DNA of 5,305 nucleotides from Acetobacteraceae bacterium. Its GTDB lineage: Bacteria; Pseudomonadota; Alphaproteobacteria; Acetobacterales; Acetobacteraceae. The stretch spans positions 1 to 5,305 of the forward strand of contig CANFIE010000304.1 of the NCBI GenBank assembly GCA_947446625.1, written 5' to 3'. The notes beneath the pieces are model-generated. The model made no database searches, was not told where the DNA came from, and saw only the letters and a program-made list of their open reading frames with translations. Shown in pieces: positions 1 through 5,305 of the stretch; positions within the stretch are counted from its first letter, which is position 1, and every line of letters starts with the position of its first letter. Position numbers and translations under genes: made by a program.

Positions 1-31
1 AGGGCGCATTGTGCTCTATAACCCCCGCAAA

Positions 32-280
32 CTACCGCCGCCCGCGCCCCTCCCATTCGCCGCGCAGTTCAGCGCGGCGGCGCTGTTCCCACAGCCCGCG
101 TTCATGCCCGTCATTCCAGGGCGCATAGCGCTGCGCCGCGTGGCGGCGGCGAAACTCATCCTCGCGGTGCATGTCATATTCGCGCTGTCGCAGGCCACGG
201 TCACCCCACCAGGGCTGCGCCATGGCCGGCGCGGCCGGCAAAAGCAGAATCATCAACAGCAGCAGGCGCCTGGGCGACAT
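32..280 (-). CDS. small arginine-rich exported protein, function unknown
   Basis: This is an 82-residue protein that I do not recognise as a named family. Its N-terminus (MSPRR, then a run of Leu/Ile/Met and PAAPAMA) is a clear Sec-type signal peptide, with cleavage likely after A21 (AMA|QPWW), so it should act in the periplasm or outside the cell. The mature part of about 61 residues has 16 Arg, 12 Asp/Glu and 5 Trp, and no Lys or Cys. Two RRR triplets sit at about 44-46 and 67-69. It looks like a charged, mostly helical peptide without a catalytic motif. I chose the ATG at 280 because AAGGAG lies 8 bases upstream. An in-frame ATG at 304 would add eight residues before the signal peptide and is less likely. 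The stop is TAG. It is the last gene seen in the run, 51 bases after the binding-protein gene, with no terminator visible between them. Co-transcription is inferred. Its composition recalls small basic periplasmic proteins of the RcnB kind, but I do not claim homology. Confidence 0.72.
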   Translation of the reverse strand: MSPRRLLLLMILLLPAAPAMAQPWWGDRGLRQREYDMHREDEFRRRHAAQRYAPWNDGHERGLWEQRRRAELRGEWEGRGRR

Positions 281-288
281 CGGGGGAA

Positions 289-294
289 CTCCTT
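289..294 (-). promoter_or_regulatory. Shine-Dalgarno of the small exported protein
   Basis: AAGGAG on the minus strand lies 8 bases before the ATG at 280. It fixes the start there rather than at the upstream in-frame ATG at 304, so the protein begins MSPRR directly ahead of the hydrophobic signal core. Confidence 0.75.
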
Positions 295-331
295 GTCCCT
301 CCACAACGCCCCAGCCGCACCAATGTTCCGC

Positions 332-1306
332 TCACCCCGGCGCGCGAATGCCCCGGCTGCGGATAATCTCGCCCCATTTGCTGAACTCACGCGTCGAATA
401 GGCTGGCCAATCCGTCGGCGAACCAGCCACCACCTCAATCCCCGCCGCCGCCAGCTTGTCGGTCACCTCGGCGCTGCGGGCCGCCTTCACCATGCCGGCG
501 TGCAGCTTGCCCACAATCCCCGCCGGCACCCCGGCCGGCGCCAGCATGGCGAAATCGGTGGAGGACTGGAAACCCGGCAGCCCCGCCTCGGCAATGCAGG
601 GCACCTGCGGCACCAGCGGCGCCCGCGTGGTGGAACTCACCCCCAGCGGCACCATCTGGCCATCGCGCAAAAACGGCAGCGCGGTGATCACATCCACAAA
701 GCCGCAATTCACCTCGCCCGTCAGCAGCGCCTGCGCCGCCGGCCCGCCGCCCCGATACGGCACATGCAGCATGCGGATCCCCGCCATGCTCATCAGCAAT
801 TCAGTCGCCAAATGGCTGGTGCCGCCAATGCCGGAGGATTGAAAACTCAACTTGTCCGGCTCAGCCCGCGCCAGCGCCAAAAACGCGGCAAAGCTGCGCG
901 GCGCCTGGCTTGGATGCACGCAGAAAATCTGCGGGTTGGTGCCCACCAGGCCAATGGGGGTGAAGGCCTTGTCGTAGTCATACGGCAGGCTGGGGTACAA
1001 ATGCGGCGCAATGGCAAAGGTGCTGTTGGTGCCCAGCAGCAGCGTGTAGCCATCGGGCCGCGCCCGTGCCACCGCCGCATGACCCAGCGTGCCGGTGGCC
1101 CCGGGCCGATTCTCCACCACAAAGGGTTGCCCCATGTCGGTGGCCATGCGCTGCACCAAAATGCGCGTCACGCTGTCGGAGGAACCCCCGGCCGGCCAGG
1201 GGTTCACCACCGTCACGGTTCGGTTCGGAAAGCTCGCGGCGTCATCCTGGGCCCAGGCCGGCGTGGCCGCCAGGGCACCCAACAAGCCACGGCGCGATAT
1301 CCTCAT
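332..1306 (-). CDS. Bug/TctC-family tripartite tricarboxylate transporter substrate-binding protein
   Basis: This 324-residue periplasmic solute-binding protein belongs to the Bug (TctC) family, and the length is normal for the family. Family members close around one small ligand, often a carboxylate, an amino acid or an aromatic acid. Family hallmarks visible here are PWPAGGSSDSVTR at about 37-48, VENRPGATGTLG at 64-75, ARPDGYTLLLG at 82-92, SGIGGTSHLATEL at 158-170, HVPYRGGGPA at 181-190 and DFAMLAPAGVP at 251-261. The N-terminus has SRRGLL followed by a short hydrophobic stretch and AWAQ, so it resembles a twin-arginine (Tat) leader cleaved near residue 19, although Sec export remains possible. 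The ATG overlaps the stop of the upstream hydantoinase A gene (ATGA), with GGAG 8 bases upstream, so translation is probably coupled. No TctA or TctB membrane subunits are in the window, so it is either an orphan using transporter subunits encoded elsewhere or a ligand sensor. Family assignment is firm. The ligand is unknown, but the operon suggests the substrate of the adjacent enzyme or a relative. Confidence 0.95.
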   Translation of the reverse strand: MRISRRGLLGALAATPAWAQDDAASFPNRTVTVVNPWPAGGSSDSVTRILVQRMATDMGQPFVVENRPGATGTLGHAAVARARPDGYTLLLGTNSTFAIAPHLYPSLPYDYDKAFTPIGLVGTNPQIFCVHPSQAPRSFAAFLALARAEPDKLSFQSSGIGGTSHLATELLMSMAGIRMLHVPYRGGGPAAQALLTGEVNCGFVDVITALPFLRDGQMVPLGVSSTTRAPLVPQVPCIAEAGLPGFQSSTDFAMLAPAGVPAGIVGKLHAGMVKAARSAEVTDKLAAAGIEVVAGSPTDWPAYSTREFSKWGEIIRSRGIRAPG

Positions 1307-3387
1307 CCGTTCAGCTCCACCACCAGGTTGAGATGCGCATCCACATGGCAGCGCGCACCAGGACCGACGACACAGGTGCTCTCCCGCTCCTCGACCAAGG
1401 CGGGCCCTGCGAATTCCATGCCGGGCCGCAGCGCGTAGCGGTCATACACCGGCACCTCCAGCGCGCCATGGCCCTCAAACACCACGTTGCGGGCGCCGCG
1501 CGGCTGGCCATTGGCCGGCGCCAGCGTGGCGGCACCAATGCGAATATCCAGCCCCGGCGCCTGCACCGCCAGGCGCCAGGTCAGCGCCTCAATCGGCTGT
1601 TCCCGCACCACCCGGCCAAACAGCTTGTGGTAGCTGGTGAAGAAGCTTTCCTTCAGCGCCGGCAACTCCGCCGCACTCAACACCAACCCTGGCAGCGGCA
1701 CCGAGATTTCAAACCCCTGCCCCACATGCCGCATATCGGCGGCGGCGCTGAAGCTGATGCTCGCCGGATCAGCCCCGGCCTCCTCCAGCAGCTTGCGCCC
1801 TTCCGCCGCCATGGTGGCGAACAGCGCGTTCACATGCGCGAAGTCCAACCGCTCCAGCCGCGCCACATAGCTGCGCACCATGTCGGTGGCCGGCGGCGCC
1901 ACCAGAAAGCCCAAGGCCGAGGCAACACCCGCCCCCAGCGGCACCAGCATGCGCTCAATCTTCAGCAGCCGCGCCAGGTTCCAGGCATGCACCGGCCCGG
2001 CACCGCCAAAGGCAATCAGCGTATAGCCACGCGGGTCGCGGCCCTTCTCGGCCAGATGCATGCGCGTGGCGGCGGCCATCGTCTCATCCACAATGCGCTG
2101 CACGCCCAGCGCCGCATCCATCGGCGCCACCCCCAGCTTCTCGGCCACGCCACTGGCAAAGGCGCGCTGCACCAGCCCGGGGTCCAGCGCCATCTCGCCG
2201 CCCAGAAAATACTTCGGGTCCAACCGGCCCAGCATCAAATCGGCATCGGTCACGCAAGGCTCGGTGCCGCCGCGGCCGTAGCACACCGGCCCCGGCTTGG
2301 CCCCGGCGCTGCGCGGCCCCACCTTCATCAGCCCGCTGCCCGGCTCCACCCGCGCGATGCTGCCACCGCCCGCGCCAATCTCGATCATGTCCACCACCGA
2401 GACCTTCAACGGCAACCCGCTGCCCTTGACGAAGCGCCTGACGCGCCCGGCCTCGAAGTCGAATTTGTGATCCGGCGCGCCATCTTCCACCAGGCACATC
2501 TTGGCCGTGGTGCCGCCCATGTCGTAGCTCACCACGCGGTCCAGCCCGGCCAGCCGCGCCAAAAACGCCGCCGCCATCGCCCCCGCCGCCGGCCCGCTCT
2601 CGATCAGCCGAATGGGAAACTCCTTGGCCTCGCGCACCGCGGCAATGCCACCGCCCGAAAGCATCACATACAGCCGGCCACCAAAGCCCACCCGCGTCAG
2701 CTCGGCTTCCAGCTTGTCCAGGTATTTCCGCATGCGCGGCTGCACATAGGCATTGGCGCAGGCCGTGCTGGTCCGCTCAAACTCGCGGATTTCCGGCGCC
2801 ACCTCGGCGCTCAGCGTTATCGCCAAATCCGGAAACAGCCCCTGCACAATCTCCCGCGCCCGCACCTCATGCCGCGCATCGCGGTAGCTGTGCAGGAAGG
2901 CGATAGCCAGCGCCTCGCAGCCCTCGGCCACCAGCGCGCTCGCCTCGCGCGCCACGGCGGCCTCGTCCAGCGCCAGCAGCTCGCGGCCTTCCACATCCAT
3001 CCGCTCGGGAATCTCGCGCCGCAAATGGCGCGGCACCAGTTGCGGCGGCGCCTCCAGGAACAGGTCGTAAAGGTCGTACCGAATTTCCTTGGCAATCTCG
3101 ATGCTGTCGCGGAATCCGGCCGTGGTCAGCAACCCCACCTTGGCGCCGGTGCGCTCAATCACCGTATTCGTCACCAGCGTGGTGCCGTGCACCATGCTGT
3201 GCAGGTCGGCCGGCGTCAGCCCGGCCTCCTGCAACACCCGCAGCGTGCCCTCGATAATCGCCTCGCTCGGGTCGTCCGGCGTGGTCAGCAGCTTGCCGGT
3301 ATGCACCAAATCCCGCGCGGGATCATGCAGCACCAAATCCGTGAAGGTGCCGCCAACATCAACACCAATGCGCGCCGTGCGTGCCAT
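1303..3387 (-). CDS. hyuA: hydantoinase/oxoprolinase subunit A (N-methylhydantoinase A family)
   Basis: This 694-residue cytoplasmic subunit is the ATP-binding half of the hydantoinase/oxoprolinase family. The family includes N-methylhydantoinase, 5-oxoprolinase, caprolactamase and the acetone/acetophenone carboxylases. These enzymes spend ATP to activate a carbonyl, opening a cyclic amide or carboxylating a ketone. The N-terminal hydantoinase/oxoprolinase domain has the actin-fold phosphate loop GVDVGGTFTD at 8-17, VHGTTLVTNT at 66-75 and GFRDSIEI at 91-98. The main hydantoinase A domain carries ESGPAAG at 263-269, YDMGGTTAK at 288-296, IEIGAGGGSIA at 335-345, GPVCYGRGGTEP at 366-377 followed by VTDADL, and FGGAGPVHA at 460-468. 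The C-terminal part has RHVGQGFEI at 553-561 and the usual GPALVEE near 671-677. All major motifs are present and the gene looks intact. I chose the ATG at 3387 because it starts one base after the subunit B stop, has GGAG 9 bases upstream and begins right before the phosphate loop. The ATG at 3417 would overlap gene B by 29 bases without need. The true substrate cannot be assigned from sequence. Confidence 0.96.
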   Translation of the reverse strand: MARTARIGVDVGGTFTDLVLHDPARDLVHTGKLLTTPDDPSEAIIEGTLRVLQEAGLTPADLHSMVHGTTLVTNTVIERTGAKVGLLTTAGFRDSIEIAKEIRYDLYDLFLEAPPQLVPRHLRREIPERMDVEGRELLALDEAAVAREASALVAEGCEALAIAFLHSYRDARHEVRAREIVQGLFPDLAITLSAEVAPEIREFERTSTACANAYVQPRMRKYLDKLEAELTRVGFGGRLYVMLSGGGIAAVREAKEFPIRLIESGPAAGAMAAAFLARLAGLDRVVSYDMGGTTAKMCLVEDGAPDHKFDFEAGRVRRFVKGSGLPLKVSVVDMIEIGAGGGSIARVEPGSGLMKVGPRSAGAKPGPVCYGRGGTEPCVTDADLMLGRLDPKYFLGGEMALDPGLVQRAFASGVAEKLGVAPMDAALGVQRIVDETMAAATRMHLAEKGRDPRGYTLIAFGGAGPVHAWNLARLLKIERMLVPLGAGVASALGFLVAPPATDMVRSYVARLERLDFAHVNALFATMAAEGRKLLEEAGADPASISFSAAADMRHVGQGFEISVPLPGLVLSAAELPALKESFFTSYHKLFGRVVREQPIEALTWRLAVQAPGLDIRIGAATLAPANGQPRGARNVVFEGHGALEVPVYDRYALRPGMEFAGPALVEERESTCVVGPGARCHVDAHLNLVVELNG
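1315..1318 (-). promoter_or_regulatory. Shine-Dalgarno of the binding-protein gene
   Basis: GGAG lies 8 bases before the ATG at 1306, inside the last codons of the hydantoinase A gene. Together with the ATGA start/stop overlap it supports translational coupling of the two genes. Confidence 0.7.
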
Positions 3388-3388
3388 C

Positions 3389-5026
3389 TCACTTGTCTCC
3401 CGCATAGGCGCTGGCATCGGTCACGTAGCCATCCCGCACATCCGCCTCCAAGGCCGCCGGGTCGCGCGCACTGGGTGGCCCATAGCCACCGCCACCGGCA
3501 TAGCGCATCACCAGCCGCATCCCCGGCTCAATCGTGGTGCGGCTTTTCGGGTGCGGCCTGGTGCCGTCGCTCATCACAATCTCCGCCGCCGCGCCCGGCT
3601 TGCCGCCCAGCAGCCCCTGCGCCGGATGGTCGCGCCTATCCGAAATCAGCGAAAGCCGCAGCGTCCCCGGCGAGCGCACTTCAATCTCGGCTTCCTGGCC
3701 CATGCCACCACGAAACTGCCCCGGCCCACCGCTATCCGGCCGCAGCTGCTTGCGCCACACCACCAGCGGCGCACAGCTCTCAAACGCCTCAATGCTGCCC
3801 GCCCCGGCATTGGTCGGAAACGCCGTGGTCGGCAGCCCATCCCGATGCGGGCTGGCGCCCATGCCACCACTGGCAAACAGCACCTGGCTGAACCGGTCGC
3901 CATGCTGGTCCTGCCCGCTGAACAGGCAACGCATGGTCGGCGCCCCACCGCACTCGGCAATCACCTGCCCCGGCACCACGGCGGAAAGCGCCTTGTAGAT
4001 CGCCCCCGCCAGCAAATGTCCGGTCAGCTGCCGCGAGCCCACCGCCGCCGGGAAGCGCGGATTCAAAATGCTGCCCTCCGGCGCCCGCACCTCAATGGCC
4101 CGATAGCTACCCTCATTGCGCGGCGTGAATGGATCCAGCGCGCACTTCACCGGATACACGCTATAGGCATGCGTGTAGTTCATCACGCAGTTGATCCCGC
4201 GGTCGATCTGCCCGCTGGTGCCCTCGAAGTCGATCAGCATGCTGTCGCCGCTCACCGTCACCGCCACCACAATATGCGTGGTGTTGGGCTCAAAGCCGTC
4301 GGCATCCAACGTGGCGCGGTAAACCCCATCCGGCACGGCCGTAATCGCCCGGCGCATCGCCATATCCGCCCGCGCCTGCAACGCCCGGGAAAGCCCCTGC
4401 AAATCCCGCAGGCCGGTATCTCCCAAAAACTCATCCACCCGCGCCGCGCACACCTCATTGGCGGTAATCTGCGCCTCCAGGTCGCCGCTCACCTGGTCCG
4501 GCACGCGCACATTGGCCAGGAAGAAGTCCAGTATCTCCTGGTTCCGTACCCCGGCGCGCATCAGCCGCGTCGGCGGAATGCGGATACCTTCCTCAAACAC
4601 CTCGCGGCAATCCGCGCTCCACAGGCTGCCGCCCACATCCGGCGAATGCGCAATGGAACCTGAGAACCCCACCAGCACGCCCTGGTGGAAAATCGGCGAA
4701 ACCGCGGTGATATCCGGCAAATGCCCGGTGGCCAGCCAGGGGTCGTTGGTGATCACGCAATCGCCCGGCTGCCAGGTCTCGGCCGGAAACTTCGCCAGAA
4801 AATGCTTCGTGGTGCGCGGCAGAATGCAGGAAAAACTGGCAATGCCGCCGGTATTCTCGCTGATGCTGTCGCCATTCACATCCATCAGCACGGTGCCAAA
4901 GTCGTTCGACTCGCGCACGATGGTGGAAAACGCCGTGCGCAGCAGCGCCGCCGCCGCCTCATCGGCAATGGAGATCAGCCGAGACCAATAGATCTCCAGC
5001 GTAATCGGATCAAAACCCTCATCCAT
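3389..5026 (-). CDS. hyuB: hydantoinase/oxoprolinase subunit B (N-methylhydantoinase B family)
   Basis: This 545-residue protein is the partner of the adjacent A subunit. The two normally form one cytoplasmic complex, with B thought to complete the hydrolytic or transfer step on the substrate activated by A. The whole length matches the hydantoinase B/oxoprolinase domain, and the size is usual for the separate-subunit form. Visible signatures are DPITLEIYWSRL at 6-17, RESNDFG at 38-44, ITNDPWLATGHLPDI at 92-106, HSPDVGG at 127-133, EEGIRIPP at 145-152, DFEGTSGQ at 266-273, GGMGASPHRDG at 387-397, GGPGQFRGGMGQE at 433-445 and the glycine-rich tail AGGGGYGPP at 510-518 followed by ALEADVRDGYVT. 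The ATG at 5026 is chosen because GGAG lies 8 bases upstream. A GTG at 5035 would sit directly on that site and adds only three residues. It is the first gene of the operon, with a candidate promoter just upstream. The gene is intact. The substrate could be a hydantoin, 5-oxoproline, a lactam or a ketone, and I cannot decide between these. Confidence 0.96.
   Translation of the reverse strand: MDEGFDPITLEIYWSRLISIADEAAAALLRTAFSTIVRESNDFGTVLMDVNGDSISENTGGIASFSCILPRTTKHFLAKFPAETWQPGDCVITNDPWLATGHLPDITAVSPIFHQGVLVGFSGSIAHSPDVGGSLWSADCREVFEEGIRIPPTRLMRAGVRNQEILDFFLANVRVPDQVSGDLEAQITANEVCAARVDEFLGDTGLRDLQGLSRALQARADMAMRRAITAVPDGVYRATLDADGFEPNTTHIVVAVTVSGDSMLIDFEGTSGQIDRGINCVMNYTHAYSVYPVKCALDPFTPRNEGSYRAIEVRAPEGSILNPRFPAAVGSRQLTGHLLAGAIYKALSAVVPGQVIAECGGAPTMRCLFSGQDQHGDRFSQVLFASGGMGASPHRDGLPTTAFPTNAGAGSIEAFESCAPLVVWRKQLRPDSGGPGQFRGGMGQEAEIEVRSPGTLRLSLISDRRDHPAQGLLGGKPGAAAEIVMSDGTRPHPKSRTTIEPGMRLVMRYAGGGGYGPPSARDPAALEADVRDGYVTDASAYAGDK
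3397..3400 (-). promoter_or_regulatory. Shine-Dalgarno of hydantoinase A
   Basis: GGAG lies 9 bases before the ATG at 3387, within the end of the subunit B gene. It selects this start over in-frame ATGs at 3417 and 3405, giving a TGA-G-ATG junction between B and A. Confidence 0.7.
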
Positions 5027-5034
5027 CGCCCGCA

Positions 5035-5038
5035 CTCC
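5035..5038 (-). promoter_or_regulatory. Shine-Dalgarno of hydantoinase B
   Basis: GGAG is placed 8 bases before the ATG at 5026. It decides the start: the in-frame GTG at 5033-5035 abuts the same GGAG and could not use it. Confidence 0.7.
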
Positions 5039-5044
5039 AGCTGT

Positions 5045-5064
5045 CCGGCAAAAGGCTATGCCGG
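5045..5064. promoter_or_regulatory. inverted repeat over the -10 box, candidate operator
   Basis: CCGGCA at 5045-5050 and TGCCGG at 5059-5064 form a perfect 6-base inverted repeat separated by 8 bases. The spacer contains the proposed -10 element of the operon promoter, so a dimeric repressor bound here would block transcription. The right arm also lies in an 8-base palindrome, TGCCGGCA (5059-5066). Such short GC-rich repeats arise by chance in this DNA. The position is the main argument. Confidence 0.35.
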
Positions 5065-5081
5065 CATCCCGCCGCTGTCAT
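5053..5081 (-). promoter_or_regulatory. candidate sigma-70 promoter of the hydantoinase operon
   Basis: Reading on the minus strand, ATGACA (5081-5076, five of six matches to TTGACA) is followed after exactly 17 bases by TAGCCT (5058-5053), which keeps the three best-conserved -10 positions. Transcription would start near 5046, giving a leader of roughly 20 bases that contains the GGAG site of the B gene. The spacing is right, but the -10 is only a partial match, so this is a prediction from pattern alone. Confidence 0.45.
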
Positions 5082-5092
5082 CCCGCCACGGC
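5065..5092 (+). repeat. two tandem 14-base units in the promoter region
   Basis: CATCCCGCC occurs at 5065-5073 and again at 5079-5087, a period of 14 bases. A weaker third copy begins with CAT at 5093. The second copy overlaps the proposed -35 box of the operon promoter. The repeat could be a binding-site array or simple local duplication. It is short, so weight is modest. Confidence 0.4.
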
Positions 5093-5109
5093 CATCATTC
5101 CCACCCCGA

Positions 5110-5138
5110 TTGACAGCGACTTGGCGCCTGTGTTCGGC
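5110..5138 (+). promoter_or_regulatory. possible divergent promoter, consensus -35 with weak -10
   Basis: TTGACA at 5110-5115 matches the sigma-70 -35 consensus exactly. Seventeen bases later the sequence is TTCGGC (5133-5138), a poor -10. It points away from the hydantoinase operon toward the possible divergent gene at the right edge. The perfect -35 is notable, but the weak -10 keeps confidence low. Confidence 0.3.
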
Positions 5139-5158
5139 TCCCGCCCAACAAACGGGAG
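5138..5158. promoter_or_regulatory. short hairpin overlapping a GGAGGA motif
   Basis: CTCCCG (5138-5143) and CGGGAG (5153-5158) can pair as a perfect 6-base stem around a 9-base loop. On the plus strand the right arm includes most of GGAGGA (5155-5160), the apparent ribosome binding site of the possible divergent gene, so the stem could mask it. No T-run follows on either strand, so it is not a typical terminator. Confidence 0.35.
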
Positions 5159-5164
5159 GAACGG

Positions 5165-5305
5165 GTGCGCACCTGGCCAGGCAGCGCCCTGCTGAGCACG
5201 TCCAGTCGCGGCATCTCGCCGCACACATCGCCAGCAGATGCGTATCGCCGGGCCAAGCCGCACCCCCACCCGATGACCACCGCCGCATTGTCCCAACCGG
5301 AGCAC
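5165..5305 (+). CDS. possible start of a divergent gene, cut by the window edge
   Basis: An open frame of 47 codons starts at GTG 5165 and is still open at the window end. It has a strong GGAGGA site 6 bases upstream (counting from GGAG) and a TTGACA -35 further back. An in-frame ATG at 5273 (MTTAALSQPEH) is an alternative start but has no visible ribosome binding site. About four fifths of the codons end in G or C, as expected for coding DNA here, though this also occurs by chance in GC-rich DNA. The visible residues are Ser/Pro/His/Arg-rich and match no family I know. By position it might be a transcriptional regulator of the operon, as is common for divergent genes, but nothing in the residues shows that. 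It could also be non-coding. Confidence 0.3.
   Translation, partial: MRTWPGSALLSTSSRGISPHTSPADAYRRAKPHPHPMTTAALSQPEH

Noticed and set aside
1..31. Terminator after the small exported-protein gene
   Set aside because: The 31 bases left before the window edge show no stem-loop with a T-run, so the operon end cannot be placed.
281..331. Terminator between the binding-protein gene and the small exported-protein gene
   Set aside because: No GC-rich stem followed by a T-run on the minus strand is visible in these 51 bases.
11..1438. A 475-codon plus-strand open frame across the small gene and the binding-protein gene
   Set aside because: It covers two well-supported minus-strand genes and has low-complexity His/Arg/Pro composition. 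It is a shadow frame.
1066..3891. A 941-codon open frame on the plus strand across the hydantoinase A gene
   Set aside because: It is antisense to a gene with full family motifs, its translation is dominated by Arg, His, Pro and Gln, and it has no domain. Long antisense frames are expected in GC-rich DNA.
3089..4663. A 524-codon plus-strand open frame opposite the A/B junction and subunit B
   Set aside because: It is antisense to confident coding sequence, Arg/His-rich, and without recognisable motifs.
5027..5035. GTG start three codons upstream for subunit B
   Set aside because: The only GGAG directly abuts this GTG, while it is ideally spaced from the ATG at 5026.
5019..5305. Three short minus-strand open frames upstream of the B gene
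   Set aside because: They are Cys/Trp/Arg/Gly-rich or low in recognisable pattern, overlap one another and the proposed promoter, and show no convincing motif or conserved start. A gene running leftward into this region cannot be excluded entirely.

Overview
The window is GC-rich bacterial DNA. Gene content suggests a proteobacterium, probably an alphaproteobacterium of the Acetobacteraceae type or a betaproteobacterium. The clues are an orphan Bug/TctC-type binding protein with a short twin-arginine-like leader, paired with hydantoinase/oxoprolinase subunits. The taxon is inferred from gene content and style only.

All four confident genes lie on the minus strand and read from right to left: hydantoinase/oxoprolinase subunit B (5026 to 3389), subunit A (3387 to 1303), a Bug/TctC-family periplasmic solute-binding protein (1306 to 332) and a small arginine-rich exported protein of unknown function (280 to 32). 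The first three are packed as one operon. B and A are separated by a single base (stop TGA, then G, then ATG). A and the binding protein share an ATGA overlap. The fourth gene follows after 51 bases. Each gene has a GGAG ribosome binding site 8 or 9 bases before the chosen start.

The 5036-5305 region upstream of the operon looks regulatory. On the minus strand it holds a plausible sigma-70 promoter (ATGACA, 17 bases, TAGCCT) for the operon, with a perfect inverted repeat CCGGCA/TGCCGG bracketing the -10 box. On the plus strand it has a consensus TTGACA, a short hairpin and a GGAGGA followed by an open frame that runs off the right edge, possibly the start of a divergent gene.

The likely joint role is a catabolic module. 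The binding protein would capture a small, probably carboxylate- or amide-bearing compound in the periplasm. The A/B enzyme would carry out an ATP-dependent reaction on a cyclic amide (hydantoin, 5-oxoproline or lactam type) or a related activation/carboxylation. The exact substrate cannot be read from the sequence. No TctA/TctB membrane subunits, carbamoylase or racemase are in the window. I see no mobile element, CRISPR array, tRNA or rRNA, and no clear novel system. The most unusual items are the small Arg/Trp-rich protein and the organised promoter region.
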